A DNA stretch of 62,000 nt from Cristatella mucedo (Eukaryota > Bryozoa > Phylactolaemata > Cristatellidae). The position numbers and the translations under genes were made by a program. The notes beneath the pieces were generated by a model. The model was given only the letters and a program-made list of their open reading frames with translations. It had not been told where the DNA came from and did not search any database. The stretch is from NCBI GenBank assembly GCA_009760855.2, contig WPIO01000056.1, positions 1,182,501-1,244,500 of the forward strand, in the 5' to 3' direction. The first letter of the stretch is position 1; the number at the start of each line of letters is the position of its first letter. This document shows, piece after piece, positions 31,601-39,894 of this stretch.

Positions 31601-31985
31601 GAGAAGCTACACGTCAGAAGGATACGACCGAGGTCACCCGCTTATCCCGCACGGTCTCTCGGTGGTCGTGACTGCACCGGCCGTGTTCAGCTTCACTGGG
31701 GCCATGTGCCCGGAGCGCCACCTCGAGGCCGCAGCCATCTTGGGAGCAGACGTTACGTCGGCTGCACGTGCCGACGCAGGCCGTATCCTGTCCGATGCTT
31801 TGCGTTGCTTCTGTCATGATCTGGGTGTCGAAGACGGCTTGTCTGCCTTAGGCTACGCCATAAGCGACATTCCGGCACTAGTCGCCGGTACACTGCCCCA
31901 GAAGCGAGTCACTTCGCTGTCTCCGCGGCAACAGACCGAGGAGGATTTAGCCGGGCTTTTTGAGAAGTCTATGAAACTGTACTGA
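25838..31985 (+). CDS. ADHFE1: ADHFE1, hydroxyacid-oxoacid transhydrogenase (6 exons, complete)
   Basis: Join 25838-26029, 27192-27417, 27672-27890, 30487-30677, 31120-31252 and 31534-31985: 1413 nt, 470 aa, all introns GT-AG, phases consistent. The human protein is 467 aa. Family: iron-dependent alcohol dehydrogenase. It transfers hydride between 4-hydroxybutyrate and 2-oxoglutarate, giving succinic semialdehyde and D-2-hydroxyglutarate, in mitochondria. Residues 1-45 look like a presequence (Arg/Ser/Ala-rich, few acids). The NAD-site glycine motif [12 protein letters not shown] spans about 138-149, followed by [18 protein letters not shown]. The expected metal ligands are D245 and H249 ([11 protein letters not shown]), H333 (HLCHGMSY) and H360 (IPHGLSV). 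All core motifs are intact, so the gene should be functional. The vertebrate gene has many more exons. No clear AATAAA was seen downstream. Confidence 0.95.
26325..27121 (+). mobile_element. LINE-A fragment in ADHFE1 intron 1, split by SINE-A
   Basis: LINE-A RT C-terminal region. CGACTTCTGTAACTCACTGC (DFCNSL) precedes the SINE, and CCTCCGGCCTATGCCGTCAG resumes after it. Then come [38 protein letters not shown] and the (ATT)n tail at 27110-27121, only about 70 bases from the exon 2 acceptor. Confidence 0.88.
26385..26505 (+). mobile_element. SINE-A nested in LINE-A
   Basis: GATTTTGGCCCAGCGGCGGT ... GGTCATGGGCTCGAGGCCCG ... GAAGCGCCTGAATAGAGATT, with the tail truncated and T-rich. It interrupts the LINE-A copy around it. 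Confidence 0.85.
27192..27417 (+). CDS. ADHFE1: ADHFE1 exon 2
   Basis: Residues 65-139 plus one base. The acceptor CTGCTGCTGCAG precedes [20 protein letters not shown]. The exon continues with [18 protein letters not shown] and ends at FDAYLAVG. The donor is GTAGGC. Confidence 0.95.
27672..27890 (+). CDS. ADHFE1: ADHFE1 exon 3
   Basis: Residues 140-212 plus one base. Carries the cofactor-site motifs [17 protein letters not shown] and [20 protein letters not shown]. The acceptor is TTCACCTTAG and the donor GTGAGA. Confidence 0.95.
27891..28600. other. ADHFE1 intron 3, proximal part
   Basis: GC-rich, with open frames on both strands and nothing recognisable. A short inverted pair (GCGTGCCAGC / GCTGGCACGC) lies at about 28014-28036. 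Confidence 0.4.
28601..28682 (+). repeat. (CTA/CTG)n trinucleotide array
   Basis: CTACTACTG units pass into a pure run of about ten CTG, then CTACTATTA. It sits in ADHFE1 intron 3; the poly-Ser frame on the other strand is an artefact. Confidence 0.96.
28720..28868 (+). mobile_element. LINE-A 3' end fragment
   Basis: AAAGTGCCTAGAAAGAGACT ... CTGATGGCACTATACAAATG and then (ATT)n at 28852-28866, a diverged LINE-A terminus. Confidence 0.75.
28869..29257. other. ADHFE1 intron 3, middle part
   Basis: Nothing recognisable was found. Confidence 0.4.
29258..29425 (+). mobile_element. Diverged SINE-B copy
   Basis: The TAGCTTAGGGGTAAGGTGCA (A-box region), GTGGGTTTGAGTTCTCC (B-box region) and GTGATAGCAGCTATGG segments parallel SINE-B at reduced similarity. 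Confidence 0.6.
29426..29750. other. ADHFE1 intron 3, no feature seen
   Basis: Frames at 29449-29694 and 29581-29820 have no recognisable content. Confidence 0.4.
29753..29850 (-). mobile_element. LINE-A 3' stub
   Basis: AATACTAATAATAAGAG is followed by CTGAGAACTAAATCTCTTTC and TAAGCACTTGACATAGGCTG, the inverted LINE-A end. Confidence 0.7.
29851..30486. other. ADHFE1 intron 3, distal part
   Basis: The plus-strand 84-codon frame 29843-30097 begins inside a LINE stub and is rejected as a gene. Six CAG/AGC triplets at about 30453-30472 lie just before the exon 4 acceptor. Confidence 0.4.
30487..30677 (+). CDS. ADHFE1: ADHFE1 exon 4
   Basis: Residues 213-276. [18 protein letters not shown], then [17 protein letters not shown] with the metal ligands D245 and H249, ending NPINRPAYQ. 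The acceptor is CCGCTTGCAG and the donor GTGAGC. Confidence 0.95.
30902..30949. repeat. Inverted repeat in ADHFE1 intron 4
   Basis: Arms 30902-30918 and 30933-30949 (17 bases each) pair with one mismatch, and the 14-base loop contains a further GGCTGC/GCAGCC palindrome. Confidence 0.85.
30959..31020. repeat. Perfect 17-bp inverted repeat with a third copy
   Basis: Arm 30959-30975 is the exact reverse complement of 30980-30996 with a 4-base loop (GGCA). The right arm is repeated exactly at 31004-31020, then passes into a (GCA)n run. Confidence 0.92.
31120..31252 (+). CDS. ADHFE1: ADHFE1 exon 5
   Basis: Residues 277-320 plus one base: [20 protein letters not shown] ... [12 protein letters not shown]. 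The acceptor TTTTCTTGCAG and donor GTAAGG are strong. Confidence 0.95.
31362..31430 (+). mobile_element. LINE-A 3' stub in ADHFE1 intron 5
   Basis: GCAGAAAATGTAAAGTGCTT, AAAGATTGCATTCTCTGAGG and a TATTATTGTTATTA tail match the LINE-A terminus. Confidence 0.75.
31534..31985 (+). CDS. ADHFE1: ADHFE1 exon 6 (last)
   Basis: Residues 321-470 and TGA stop. [20 protein letters not shown] carries H333, and [18 protein letters not shown] carries H360. The C-terminus [15 protein letters not shown] is the family's typical ending. The acceptor is TTACGTTCAG. Confidence 0.96.
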
Positions 31986-32314
31986 CTTCTTTGTCGTTGT
32001 ACCAGTTGCAGAGTGGAACGTTCGTCCTTACTAGGACTTGTCTGACTCTATACGACCTATGCACCTCCTTGGTGACAAGCTACGTGGTTAATTACTGTCG
32101 ACTTACTGCTCTTAAATAGGAGGTTAGTGTTCATCAATAGAATGGAGCATGCAAGTGCGGAATATTCGCAAGGTAAATCATTGCTAGCGTAGACGCGACA
32201 CTAGTTAAGTTCTGTATACCGGTCGCTATCTGTCTGATAATTGCAAGATAGGATTTGATTGGCCAGTAGGAGAGCCTGCTAATTAACTAAGATTTCCGGC
32301 CCAGGAAGTTACTA
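31986..32314. other. 3' flank of ADHFE1
   Basis: Presumed 3' UTR and spacer. No AATAAA hexamer was seen. Confidence 0.4.
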
Positions 32315-32735
32315 TGATAATAATAATAATAATAATAAGAGTACGTGTGTATTACTTAGAGAACTTACGTAAGAACTTACTCTATTTCTAACGACTTAAA
32401 GTTTGCTGTATAGGGGGCATGCTTGAATGCATAGTGATAACTTGTTCAATGTCAACAAGCAAAACATGATTAGAGGTGACATGCACAGCGGCAGCATGCA
32501 AATATGGTTAGTGGCAGCTTGCACGGTGTCAGCACACATAAGAACACAAAGGACGAATCAAATCACACGGACCCACTAAACGCTGTGATCAATAGATGTT
32601 TCTGGCTTCTTAAATGTCATCAAGTAAGGGGATGTCTTGACGTCAGTCGGGAGTGAGTTCGAGGCTTACGTGGCTAACGAACTAAAGGCTCAGTCTCCAA
32701 AGGATTTGAGGTGGCTCACAAGAGCTACAGAGAGC
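32315..32735 (-). mobile_element. LINE-A 3' fragment
   Basis: (AAT)n at 32316-32337, the LINE-A terminus, and diverged 3' UTR with GGTGACATGCACAGCGGCAG and CACACGGACCCACTAAACG. The end of the RT C-terminus follows, up to GTCTCCAAAGGATTTGAGG. Confidence 0.85.
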
Positions 32736-33359
32736 GATGAAAACCTTTCAGCTTGGCCACTGACTTTGAGCTTATGAGCTCATGTGAAATGGCTGCTGAT
32801 AAGCTGCCCTATCAGCAGCACGAGAGTTATCCCACTGGTAAGAAGATTTATTAACCAAGATCTGGCGGGTTAAGCAGGACAGAAAGTAACCGAAGCAGCC
32901 TCCCCTCTCGCGGCTGTCTGTCCGCCTTTCGTTTCGGTGCTGTCAACTCAACGAGCCTAAAGCCTGAAGTCACCTGCATTTCTGACTTCTGCGATGCGAT
33001 TTACCGGCTATGTTGGACGCTGCCGCGAATGCTGTGCCGCAAGTAGTGCTGCTTGCGGAATTTAGGCTCGCAGTCCTTATTTTTGGCGTTACGGGCGTCA
33101 CGACTGCACACCTTGCATCTGCTGTTCAGCAATCTGAAATAGTAGGGGTATTCCGGATATAAAAACAGGGTTTCACATTAGTTTCAAGTAATTTTAAGCG
33201 ATTAGAGAGCGAAAAATTTGTTCAGCGAAAATGTAAGAGCCAACGCATGCATATATATTTAAATAAAAATGTGTTTTCTTTCGATTCGGTAATGCTGTAT
33301 TTACTGCACTGAAGATGGTCGAAGAATCGGTTTTCCTTTCCAGTTAGTTCTTCTTCTGC
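32736..33359. other. Spacer downstream of the first WAP-like gene
   Basis: No gene is recognised. AAATATATAT at about 33248-33258 recurs in the same relative place behind the paralogue at 43496-43510, so it is probably part of the duplicated unit. Confidence 0.4.
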
Positions 33360-33493
33360 TTATACACACTTGGTGCCGCCGCAAGGAGAAGGGCAACACT
33401 TCATTCCCTTGCTGCAAGGTTTTGTCGGTGAGCACTGCTGTACCGCAGCGAAATTGCATACTGTAGGATTAACGGCAGGTGGGCACAGCTGGG
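33360..33493 (-). CDS. WAP-like copy 1, exon 4
   Basis: Encodes QLCPPAVNPTVCNF ... CSPTKPCSKGMKCC and the final CGGTKCV with stop. Eight Cys in about 43 residues. Acceptor TTATTTACAG. Confidence 0.85.
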
Positions 33494-34298
33494 CTGTAAA
33501 TAAATAGCAGACTTCTTGTGCAGAAAGGCACTTGCGTAGCAAAGCTCCTCGAGCTAACTCAGCTCACATCAACGTCGCCATTTCGCTAGCTGCATACCTG
33601 TGCAGGTGCTTGAACATAGTCCAGGACAGCACAGTTGCCCTTTAGCACATTGATAGGTGCTCTTGCAAATTCCGGCTGGCTGGTAAGGTGAGCATACACC
33701 ACCTTTATATGCAATTGGGCACGTATCTGAAAATTGTTGTATGGACGTGAAGATGGAAATAATCATTTAACGAGCTGGATTCATTGCATTGGCTGGCGCC
33801 GATAGTGATGGAACCTGCTCGGCTACGACGGGCTCTGAATGTAGCAACCGGCATTCCGAGCACTGCACAAAGCCTGCCGTACCTGGTAAGCATTGACCTT
33901 TGACGCATGACGTGCCACCTGCACACAGAATTCCATACTGCGGACATGGCCGACCTGGTGCGCAGAGTGGCTACAAAAGTGTTCGTCACTTTGTCACTCC
34001 CGTGCGTTAACTCAGTGTAACCGAGTCGCTTCATGTCCGTCGAGTGAGCTAGCGGCGCACGGATAGCTCAATCGCTCACGCTTACCGAAAGCCGCTTAGG
34101 CTGTGAGTGCGCTATGCAAAACTTTCCTGCGTAACACCCACATGGTCTTTATGACTTTGTGGAGTTACTGACGGAGATACATTACATTACATTACATTAC
34201 GCCTTAAGCTTTCTCAAGGCAACACGCTAGAAAAGTCTACTTACTGGACACAGTTGACTGCCTTTGATGGTAGCAAAGGAGGAGATAAGTACAAACAT
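33360..34298 (-). CDS. Secreted cysteine-rich WAP-like protein, copy 1 (4 exons)
   Basis: Join complement 34245-34298, 33883-33970, 33598-33726, 33360-33493: 405 nt, 134 aa, all introns GT-AG and phases consistent. Residues 1-15 are a short hydrophobic leader (MFVLISSFATIKG), likely a signal peptide. Exon 2 gives a small Cys-rich module (CAPGRPCPQYGILC ... SCVKGQC). Exons 3 and 4 each end in a WAP four-disulphide-core signature: KGQLCCPGLCSSTC, and KGMKCCPSPCGGTKC. WAP proteins are typically extracellular protease inhibitors, antimicrobials or matrix proteins; I cannot say which. The first half of each module departs from the canonical WAP spacing. Intron 1 contains a LINE-B 3' fragment. A paralogue lies at 43599-44643. 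Confidence 0.8.
33598..33726 (-). CDS. WAP-like copy 1, exon 3
   Basis: Encodes TCPIAYKGGVCSPYQPAG, then CKSTYQCAKGQLCCPG and CSSTCT. Acceptor CAATTTTCAG, donor GTATGC, phase 1 at both ends. Confidence 0.85.
33883..33970 (-). CDS. WAP-like copy 1, exon 2
   Basis: Encodes PLCAPGRPCPQYGILC and SCVKGQCLP. Acceptor CTTTTGTAG, donor GTACGG. Confidence 0.78.
34078..34202 (+). mobile_element. LINE-B 3' end in WAP-like copy 1 intron 1
   Basis: TACCGAAAGCCGCTTAGGCT ... GGAGTTACTGACGGAGATAC followed by four ACATT units. It is antisense to the gene and absent from the paralogue, so it arrived after duplication. Confidence 0.92.
34245..34298 (-). CDS. WAP-like copy 1, exon 1 (signal peptide)
   Basis: 18 codons from ATG at 34296-34298 to a GTAAGT donor; phase 0 fits exon 2. 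The aligned segment in copy 2 is recognisable but has no ATG. Confidence 0.6.
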
Positions 34299-35292
34299 CG
34301 CTGCCTGCAACCGATAGTAGCAATTGCAGTACTTAGCACATATTTCCTTCGCCCAAGAGAAAATGATCTTGTCGCAGGTTTTCTTGGCCACAGTGAAATG
34401 GCCGAGAGATCAATGACTTGGAAAGACGGAGCACAATGCAGCAAGTTCTTGGTCACGAGTGGTTGGTATCGTAACGAGGTCCAGGTCATGCAAAGGTCGG
34501 GCAATGCAACGAAGCAACGCGTGCAATAGCTGCTCGCCAGTCTCCAGCTCCGAAACGGCTGACGTGTGAATCGCAGTGGCTACTTGGCCGGTTGATTTTT
34601 GGGGGCGTGGCATCAGCTTTAAAAACGCACCTGCTTCAGTAAATAGGCAGGAGTTGCCTGAGCGCAGGCCTCTCCACAGCGGGCCGATCGTCTTCTTCAG
34701 TGGCTCGTTGCCATGGCTACGCAAGAAGAAGGCCACCCAGCTATCGCAGCAAGTAGTGCCGGCTACTGCTTGCACATGTTGGTTGATAAAAAAAAAAGTT
34801 TGCTGTAATTCATATGAAACTCTCTAACGATTGTATGTGGTCAAATTTTTATGCGTTCAAGGATAAGAATCAAAGTCTCTCACGATCCTTTTTTCGGTTA
34901 TGAATCCTTAAAAGGCCAGGACTTCAAAGTGACACTCCAATCGCACAAGCCCTGGAATACAGCAGCCGGTGCAGGCTTACTGCCCTACCCACGAAAGCAG
35001 GCCCCCTAGGTGCTACGACATCTGATTTCGAAAGCTGAGGGGTTTTCTTCTCGCTAATTGATTAGGACCCGATCAGATAACAATTTAGGGAGATTTTCTT
35101 GTATCTACATCGACATTTATAGTCTACAAATGCGTTTAGATCGAAGGTTATTTTCCCACCAGGCGGGTGGTCATCTGGGGCAACAGTGAGGTTTTCACTC
35201 GTGCCTACTGTCTTCTGCAGAGGTCTTCTTCCCAGCGCGAAGAAATATGCATACTTATGACTGGGTGGCAGCAGTCTGGCGTTTGGGCAAAA
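34299..35292. other. Upstream part of duplicated WAP segment
   Basis: Patches recur at 44644-45400 in the same order, for example GAGATCAATGA, AGGTCATGC and GCTATCGCAG. This shows the duplication extends about 1 kb upstream of the genes. No other gene was recognised. Confidence 0.55.
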
Positions 35293-35425
35293 TTACTAAC
35301 TGATTTAACAGCCTCTTTTGCACGGTGACAAAAGATCCTTGAAGGCTATCGCTACCGCTTGAGGCAGCAATAAAAGATTGCCCACCGCAGGATTAGTACC
35401 CACAACTGTGGTGTCGATGACGGGA
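35293..35425 (-). mobile_element. SINE-B copy, truncated
   Basis: The reverse complement contains AACCCTGCGGTGGGCAA-like and CGGTAGCGATAGCCTTCA segments plus AGAGGCTGTTAAATCAG, the 3' half of SINE-B. Confidence 0.75.
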
Positions 35426-36534
35426 AAAGCAGCCGCCTTAGCTAGTGAGCCATCACGGAAGTGCAAGAAACTAGCAGGAGGTTACGCATCCTGCGATGTC
35501 GCCAGACTTGTAGCCAGATTTAAGCAAGAGGTGAAGTCCTGTCGGCGTCTAAGCACATTTCGACCGGCAGAGTGCAACAATTAATGCTGGGTGAGAGTGC
35601 TGGCTACCTTTCTCGAGTGGGACCGTGTGGTACTCACTAAAGCAACTCCGACCCTCGGCCCCATTCCTGCCGTTGTCGTCGTCGTGATTGCCGATGGAGT
35701 ACTTGACCAAACGAAGCTGCAGCTACTCAGAGCGTCTGCAAGGCAGCCAACAACTAGCCTTCGAAGGAAGTCGGCGAACTGGCACTGCACACTGAATGCC
35801 TCTCGCCGGCGATTAAAGTGCTCACCGAACCATTTGCTCGGCGGCTTTCAACATGCTAACCAGTGTCAACATAAGCGCCAGCCTGTCAAAGGCTGGAATA
35901 GTGGCTGGCGCTCACGCCCGTGCGTCAGGAGTCACGCGAAGCTACGGTCTCACCAGCCTGCCGATCTAGACAATATCGAGCGAAGACTAGCCCCGACCGT
36001 TTCCGGTTGGGTGTTCGCCAAATTGTCTGCTCGATGCCAAATCTGTGGGAATGAGCCAGGAGTCTGCCCCGACTTAAGCGTGATTATTGGACGTTCGTGA
36101 GCCTTCCTGTAGGGTCTCCGTGGAAGTGAGCCTACCGAGTTCTATCATCGAACGTTTCGAGCCGACTCGGTCCCGGCTGTCGCAATGAGTAATGGAATGA
36201 ATGCCTCAGCGTTAAAAGGCGTGCTGATGACGAAAAGCTCTTGCTACGACAGATTCCTTATATGAGAGCTGCCGGGAGGCGAGGTAGAAGTCGCTAAGCT
36301 GCTGCGGCCCACATAAGCCACAGTGACTTCTGTTTTGGCCTGCGGTGCACGAGGTCTGACGCTAGCCGGCTGCTCCATTCATCGGCCTCAGCAGCTACGG
36401 CTGAGCGTGGCAGCTACTGCACGATAGGCGTTCTCTCATAGGCTTAAAGATGCCTTTGACTGGAGATGTATCTGGCATCATCTCTCAAGAGAGCCAAAGC
36501 CTTTGATGGAATTTTATTAAGCTTAATCTTTCAG
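35426..36534. other. Unassigned stretch with a 169-codon frame
   Basis: The plus frame 35591-36100 (starts MRVLATFLEWDRVVLTKA) contains no domain I recognise. It overlaps a minus frame of equal plausibility, so coding status is undecided. Confidence 0.2.
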
Positions 36535-36695
36535 AGCGCTAGTTTGGCCCAGTGGTTACGGTGCTCACCCGATCGAGGTCACGGTGATTGCATTTGATGG
36601 CCTAGGTCGTAGGCTCGAGCCCCCAGGCATACGTGAAGCTCCTGAACATAGACAAAGTTGTCATAGGGCACTATAAAAATGAATATTTTACTCAT
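36535..36695 (+). mobile_element. SINE-A copy
   Basis: GCTAGTTTGGCCCAGTGGTT ... GTCGTAGGCTCGAGCCCCCA ... GAAGCTCCTGAACATAGAC with ATTTTACTCATTTTTTATT at the end. An insertion of about 15-20 bases lies between the A- and B-box regions. Confidence 0.8.
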
Positions 36696-37111
36696 TTTTT
36701 ATTCAGAGAGCCAAATTCGTTGACCGAACGTATCGAGCGTTATTTCCCAGAGAACCGAAGCCATTGACCGGAAGCATCTAGCCTTATCTCTCAGGGAGCC
36801 GTAGCCGTTAAGCGACTGTCAACTTGTGCCGCGCTCGGATGCAGCTACCATCGGCACGTTTGTCTTAGAAATATAAAATTTAACCAACATTCCTGCATTC
36901 GGATACGGCACTCGGTCAAGTAGCTGCGTTAGATAGGCCAAGAGGTCAGTAGCTCCCGTGCCGTTATAATGTCACGTTTTATTAAACGTATCCGCCGATC
37001 TCTGTTGAGCATCGGAAAGATGGGTAAAGTAGTGTCACGAACGACGCCGCTAGGCTTCGGCGCGCTAGACGCAGATGCAGGGTGTCGCACAGCACCTTGG
37101 GCTGCGACTAG
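36696..37111. other. Unannotated spacer
   Basis: Nothing recognisable was found. Confidence 0.4.
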
Positions 37112-37292
37112 TGGTGAGCTGTGATGGCACACTAGGTAAGGCGGTTGCTTTCACGACCTCTGTCCCGAGGTCGTGGGTTCGATTCCTGCGGTGGGCGATC
37201 CTGTATCGCCACTGCAAGCGGTGGTGATAGCCGTAAAGGCTCTTCTGCTGCTATACAAAAAGAGGCTGTTTAATCAGCTAGAATTTTTATTA
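37112..37292 (+). mobile_element. SINE-B copy, well preserved
   Basis: GTGAGCTGTGATGGCACACT, GTCGTGGGTTCGATTCCTGC, AGCGGTGGTGATAGCCGTAA and AGAGGCTGTTTAATCAGCTA all match the family. Confidence 0.9.
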
Positions 37293-37624
37293 GGCACCGG
37301 CGAGCAAGCTCGTGCGCATCTTTCCTGCACCCGTGCACATGGCCGGGCTCAACAGTGCAGGAAAATGCTCTTCAGCAGCGAAGCTATCAGCGTGGGTCAA
37401 GGTCTTTGAAATGTGCAATCCTGCCGCTTGCAGAGGTATTTTACAGCAGTTCAAAATTAAAGCGTACAGAAGTGGCTATACCCAACAGGGTTGCCCGTCA
37501 GTCTCGGACAAATACGAAAGCACACTGAGAAATGCAAAGTGTCAGAAAGTGCGTCCGGCTCCGGTCTATGTCTTAGAGCAACTCTCACCAGCTGAACCAT
37601 TAAATCAGGGTATTAGATCTACTT
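37293..37624. other. Unannotated spacer
   Basis: The plus frame 37312-37626 is not recognised. Confidence 0.3.
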
Positions 37625-38040
37625 AGAAAGTTGCAATCAGGTTATAAAGCTCCCCATTTCATACAAAGTGCTCTGTTTCGTGCGTACACTGACGCTGTAG
37701 GAACTCATCAGGGTAAGGCCTCTTTGCTGATACTCTCAGATCTCTCAGCACCATCGATGCCGTTGACAATCAAATCCTTCCAGAGCACCTCTCGACAAGC
37801 TTAGGTTTTGGGACACAGTGCTAAACTGGGTTAGATCGTGCTTAAGCGATATAATTCACAGTGTAGTTGCACGTATTGGTCTGTCATCCGGGAGCCATTA
37901 AGCTGAAGGAAGTCACCAAAATCAGAGCCTGCCTGAACAAAGATACTACCACCAAACTAGTTCACGCGTTTGTGATATCACCACTGGATTGCTAAAAAAC
38001 CCTTTCGTCGGGACTTTCTGCAAATGGCGGAAAACTCAGC
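37625..38040 (+). mobile_element. Old LINE reverse-transcriptase fragment
   Basis: Broken frames give KLQSGYKAPHFIQSALFRAY, LLILSDLSAP and, after an internal deletion, IRACLNKDTTTKLVHAFV-like sequence ending near NSAARHE. The LINE breaks off where the fold-back at 38053 begins. Confidence 0.7.
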
Positions 38041-38052
38041 TGCTCGTCACGA

Positions 38053-38137
38053 GATATATTTGGAAGACATTAAGGTGAGGCATACACAGTATGGCTGGTA
38101 CTGTTTATGCCTCACCTTAATGCCTTCCAAATATATC
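38053..38137. repeat. Near-perfect 39-bp fold-back (hairpin)
   Basis: Arms 38053-38091 and 38099-38137 are reverse complements with two mismatches and a 7-base loop. It could be a miniature fold-back element, or a pre-miRNA-like hairpin on either strand. No open frame crosses it. Confidence 0.9.
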
Positions 38138-38267
38138 ACACTAACGTTTAAGACATGGACACTTTCTGAATTAAGGTAAGAGAGTACTTGAGTGCTTCAT
38201 GCTCTGCTACCGAACTAGTGTAGCTGCCACATCATACAGCCTGTGTCACTGCTTTACTTTACTTTAC

Positions 38268-39208
38268 GATCAGACCACCCAACCATGATGGCTTGCTAAA
38301 AATATTACCAGCTCCCTGCTTCTGTCCGGGATGGACTGCTGCGATTTCGTTTTAGCTGGGCTTCCAAAGCACCCCCTTAGGTTCTTTAGCTGAGGAGGAA
38401 TTTGGCTACAAAACTGGTCAAAAAATCCCAAATGTTGGGTCACGTGTCTCTTTCGCTGAAGGATCTTCGACGGCTCACAGTTGAAAAACGCATGCAGAGA
38501 AAAGTTCTTAGACTGACTCACAAAGCTCACTATGGCTTGGTTCCTCTTTACCTAGCTAAACCGCTACACCAGTTTCAGCCTCTTCGTGCCCTCATGTCAT
38601 ATACGGACAATAAACACCTGTTACGTTCCCATGCTTAAGGAATTTGGCAGAACAAGCATTCGCTATGCAGGTGTCAGACTATGGAATACACTTCCACAAT
38701 TCTTTAGCAATTCTTTATCTTCTCTCTGGCTGCTGCCCGTGGTGCATTCATTTCGAGCCGTCGTGTGCTGCTACGTTCATGCTACTAGTGAGCCGTGGTG
38801 GCACACTAGGTAAGGCGGTTGCTTTTAACGACATCAGTCCCGAGGTCGTATGTTCGAATCCTGCGATGAGCGATCCGTTATTCCAGCTGCAAGAGGTGGT
38901 GATAGCCGTAAAGGCTCTTCTCTCGCTATGCGAAGGAGGCTGCTGAATCAGCAAGCATCTCTTTCTAGGAGTAGGCACGAGCTCGGCTCGCGGGTAATAC
39001 TCATTGCTTACTTTACCAATTCTAACATGTACTTGAATGTTAGCAGCTATGCGTCTTACTCTCTCTCCCTCTCTCTATTTCGTAAGATAAATCGGTTGGC
39101 TACCGTGTGCATACCGACAGCCGCTTAGGCTTGAGTGCACTATAGAAAAGTCTCCAGCTCACTTCGTCCTTGCGTCTTCGCCGAGTTACAAATGGAGATC
39201 CATGGCTT
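38268..39208 (+). mobile_element. LINE-B fragment, split by SINE-B
   Basis: Decayed LINE-B: KNITSSLLLSGMDCCDFVLA, then LAGLPKHPLRFF, LTHKAHYGLVPLYLAKPLHQ and GVRLWNTLPQFF. After the SINE at 38789-38965, the LINE-B 3' UTR resumes (ATGTACTTGAATGTTAGC, CCGACAGCCGCTTAGGCTT) and ends at GAGTTACAAATGGAGATCC. Confidence 0.85.
38789..38965 (+). mobile_element. SINE-B nested in LINE-B
   Basis: GTGAGCCGTGGTGGCACACT ... GTATGTTCGAATCCTGCGAT ... AGGTGGTGATAGCCGTAAAG ... GGAGGCTGCTGAATCAGC. Confidence 0.88.
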
Positions 39209-39220
39209 CATTATTGTATT

Positions 39221-39292
39221 AATGCTTGAATAAAGATTAAGTTCTCTTGGAGCGCTATACAAATGAATTATGTTTATTATTTTATTTACCAC
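39221..39292 (+). mobile_element. SINE-A 3' end fragment
   Basis: GCTTGAATAAAGATTAAGTT and TTGGAGCGCTATACAAATGA with an ATTTTATTTA tail; the tRNA-like part is missing. Confidence 0.75.
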
Positions 39293-39414
39293 CTTTACAG
39301 CCGCATTTTGGAAGGTACAAGTCCAGGTGATTGCACGGGTTCAGAATACAGGAATTTATTTATAATGAGAGCTACCTATAGGAAGATGGCGGCTAAAAAC
39401 GTGATGAATACATT

Positions 39415-39894
39415 ATGATCGCTTTTAGTCAGAGGAAATACGTGTCTGTGGATAGCCGCTATTTAATTTTAGTTAACTACCAAACAATGAACTTCATTCT
39501 CTATTGCTGCCAAGTGAGAGCGAGCTACCTGCCACAGTCCGACAATGAGGTAGGTCTTGATTTTGAACTGTTATGCACTATAGACACGGCTGGTTTGATG
39601 CGCGTTCCAACTCAAAACAAGTTCATCGGTACCTCAAACTTCACACTTGCAACTCTACTACGGTACTGGGGTTGCCCACGAGCGGGTCGCTTGGATAAGC
39701 AAGCGGACGTCAGTGAATGGCTAACCAAAGCTAGTTCAAACTCGTCAAAGTTTCGTCACCTTCCGTGGTGGCTAACTTTACTCGACGGTTGCCCATGTCC
39801 ATGTCCTGCATCACGCGGCGAAATAGCGTTTTTGCCTCATGGATTTGCTAACTGCATTGGATTTTACACGCGGAGTAAGCAAGCGCTCGGCTGA
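39415..39894 (+). other. Unrecognised 159-codon open frame
   Basis: The frame sits in AT-rich unique-looking sequence and is unusually long for its base composition. Composition is protein-like, but no domain or paralogue was recognised. It contains one 7-residue CPCPCPA run and no clear signal peptide. It could be an exon, a lone pseudogene or chance. Confidence 0.25.

Noticed and set aside
36535-36695. Functional tRNA gene
   Set aside because: A- and B-box-like motifs are present, but no cloverleaf forms and the SINE-A tail follows.
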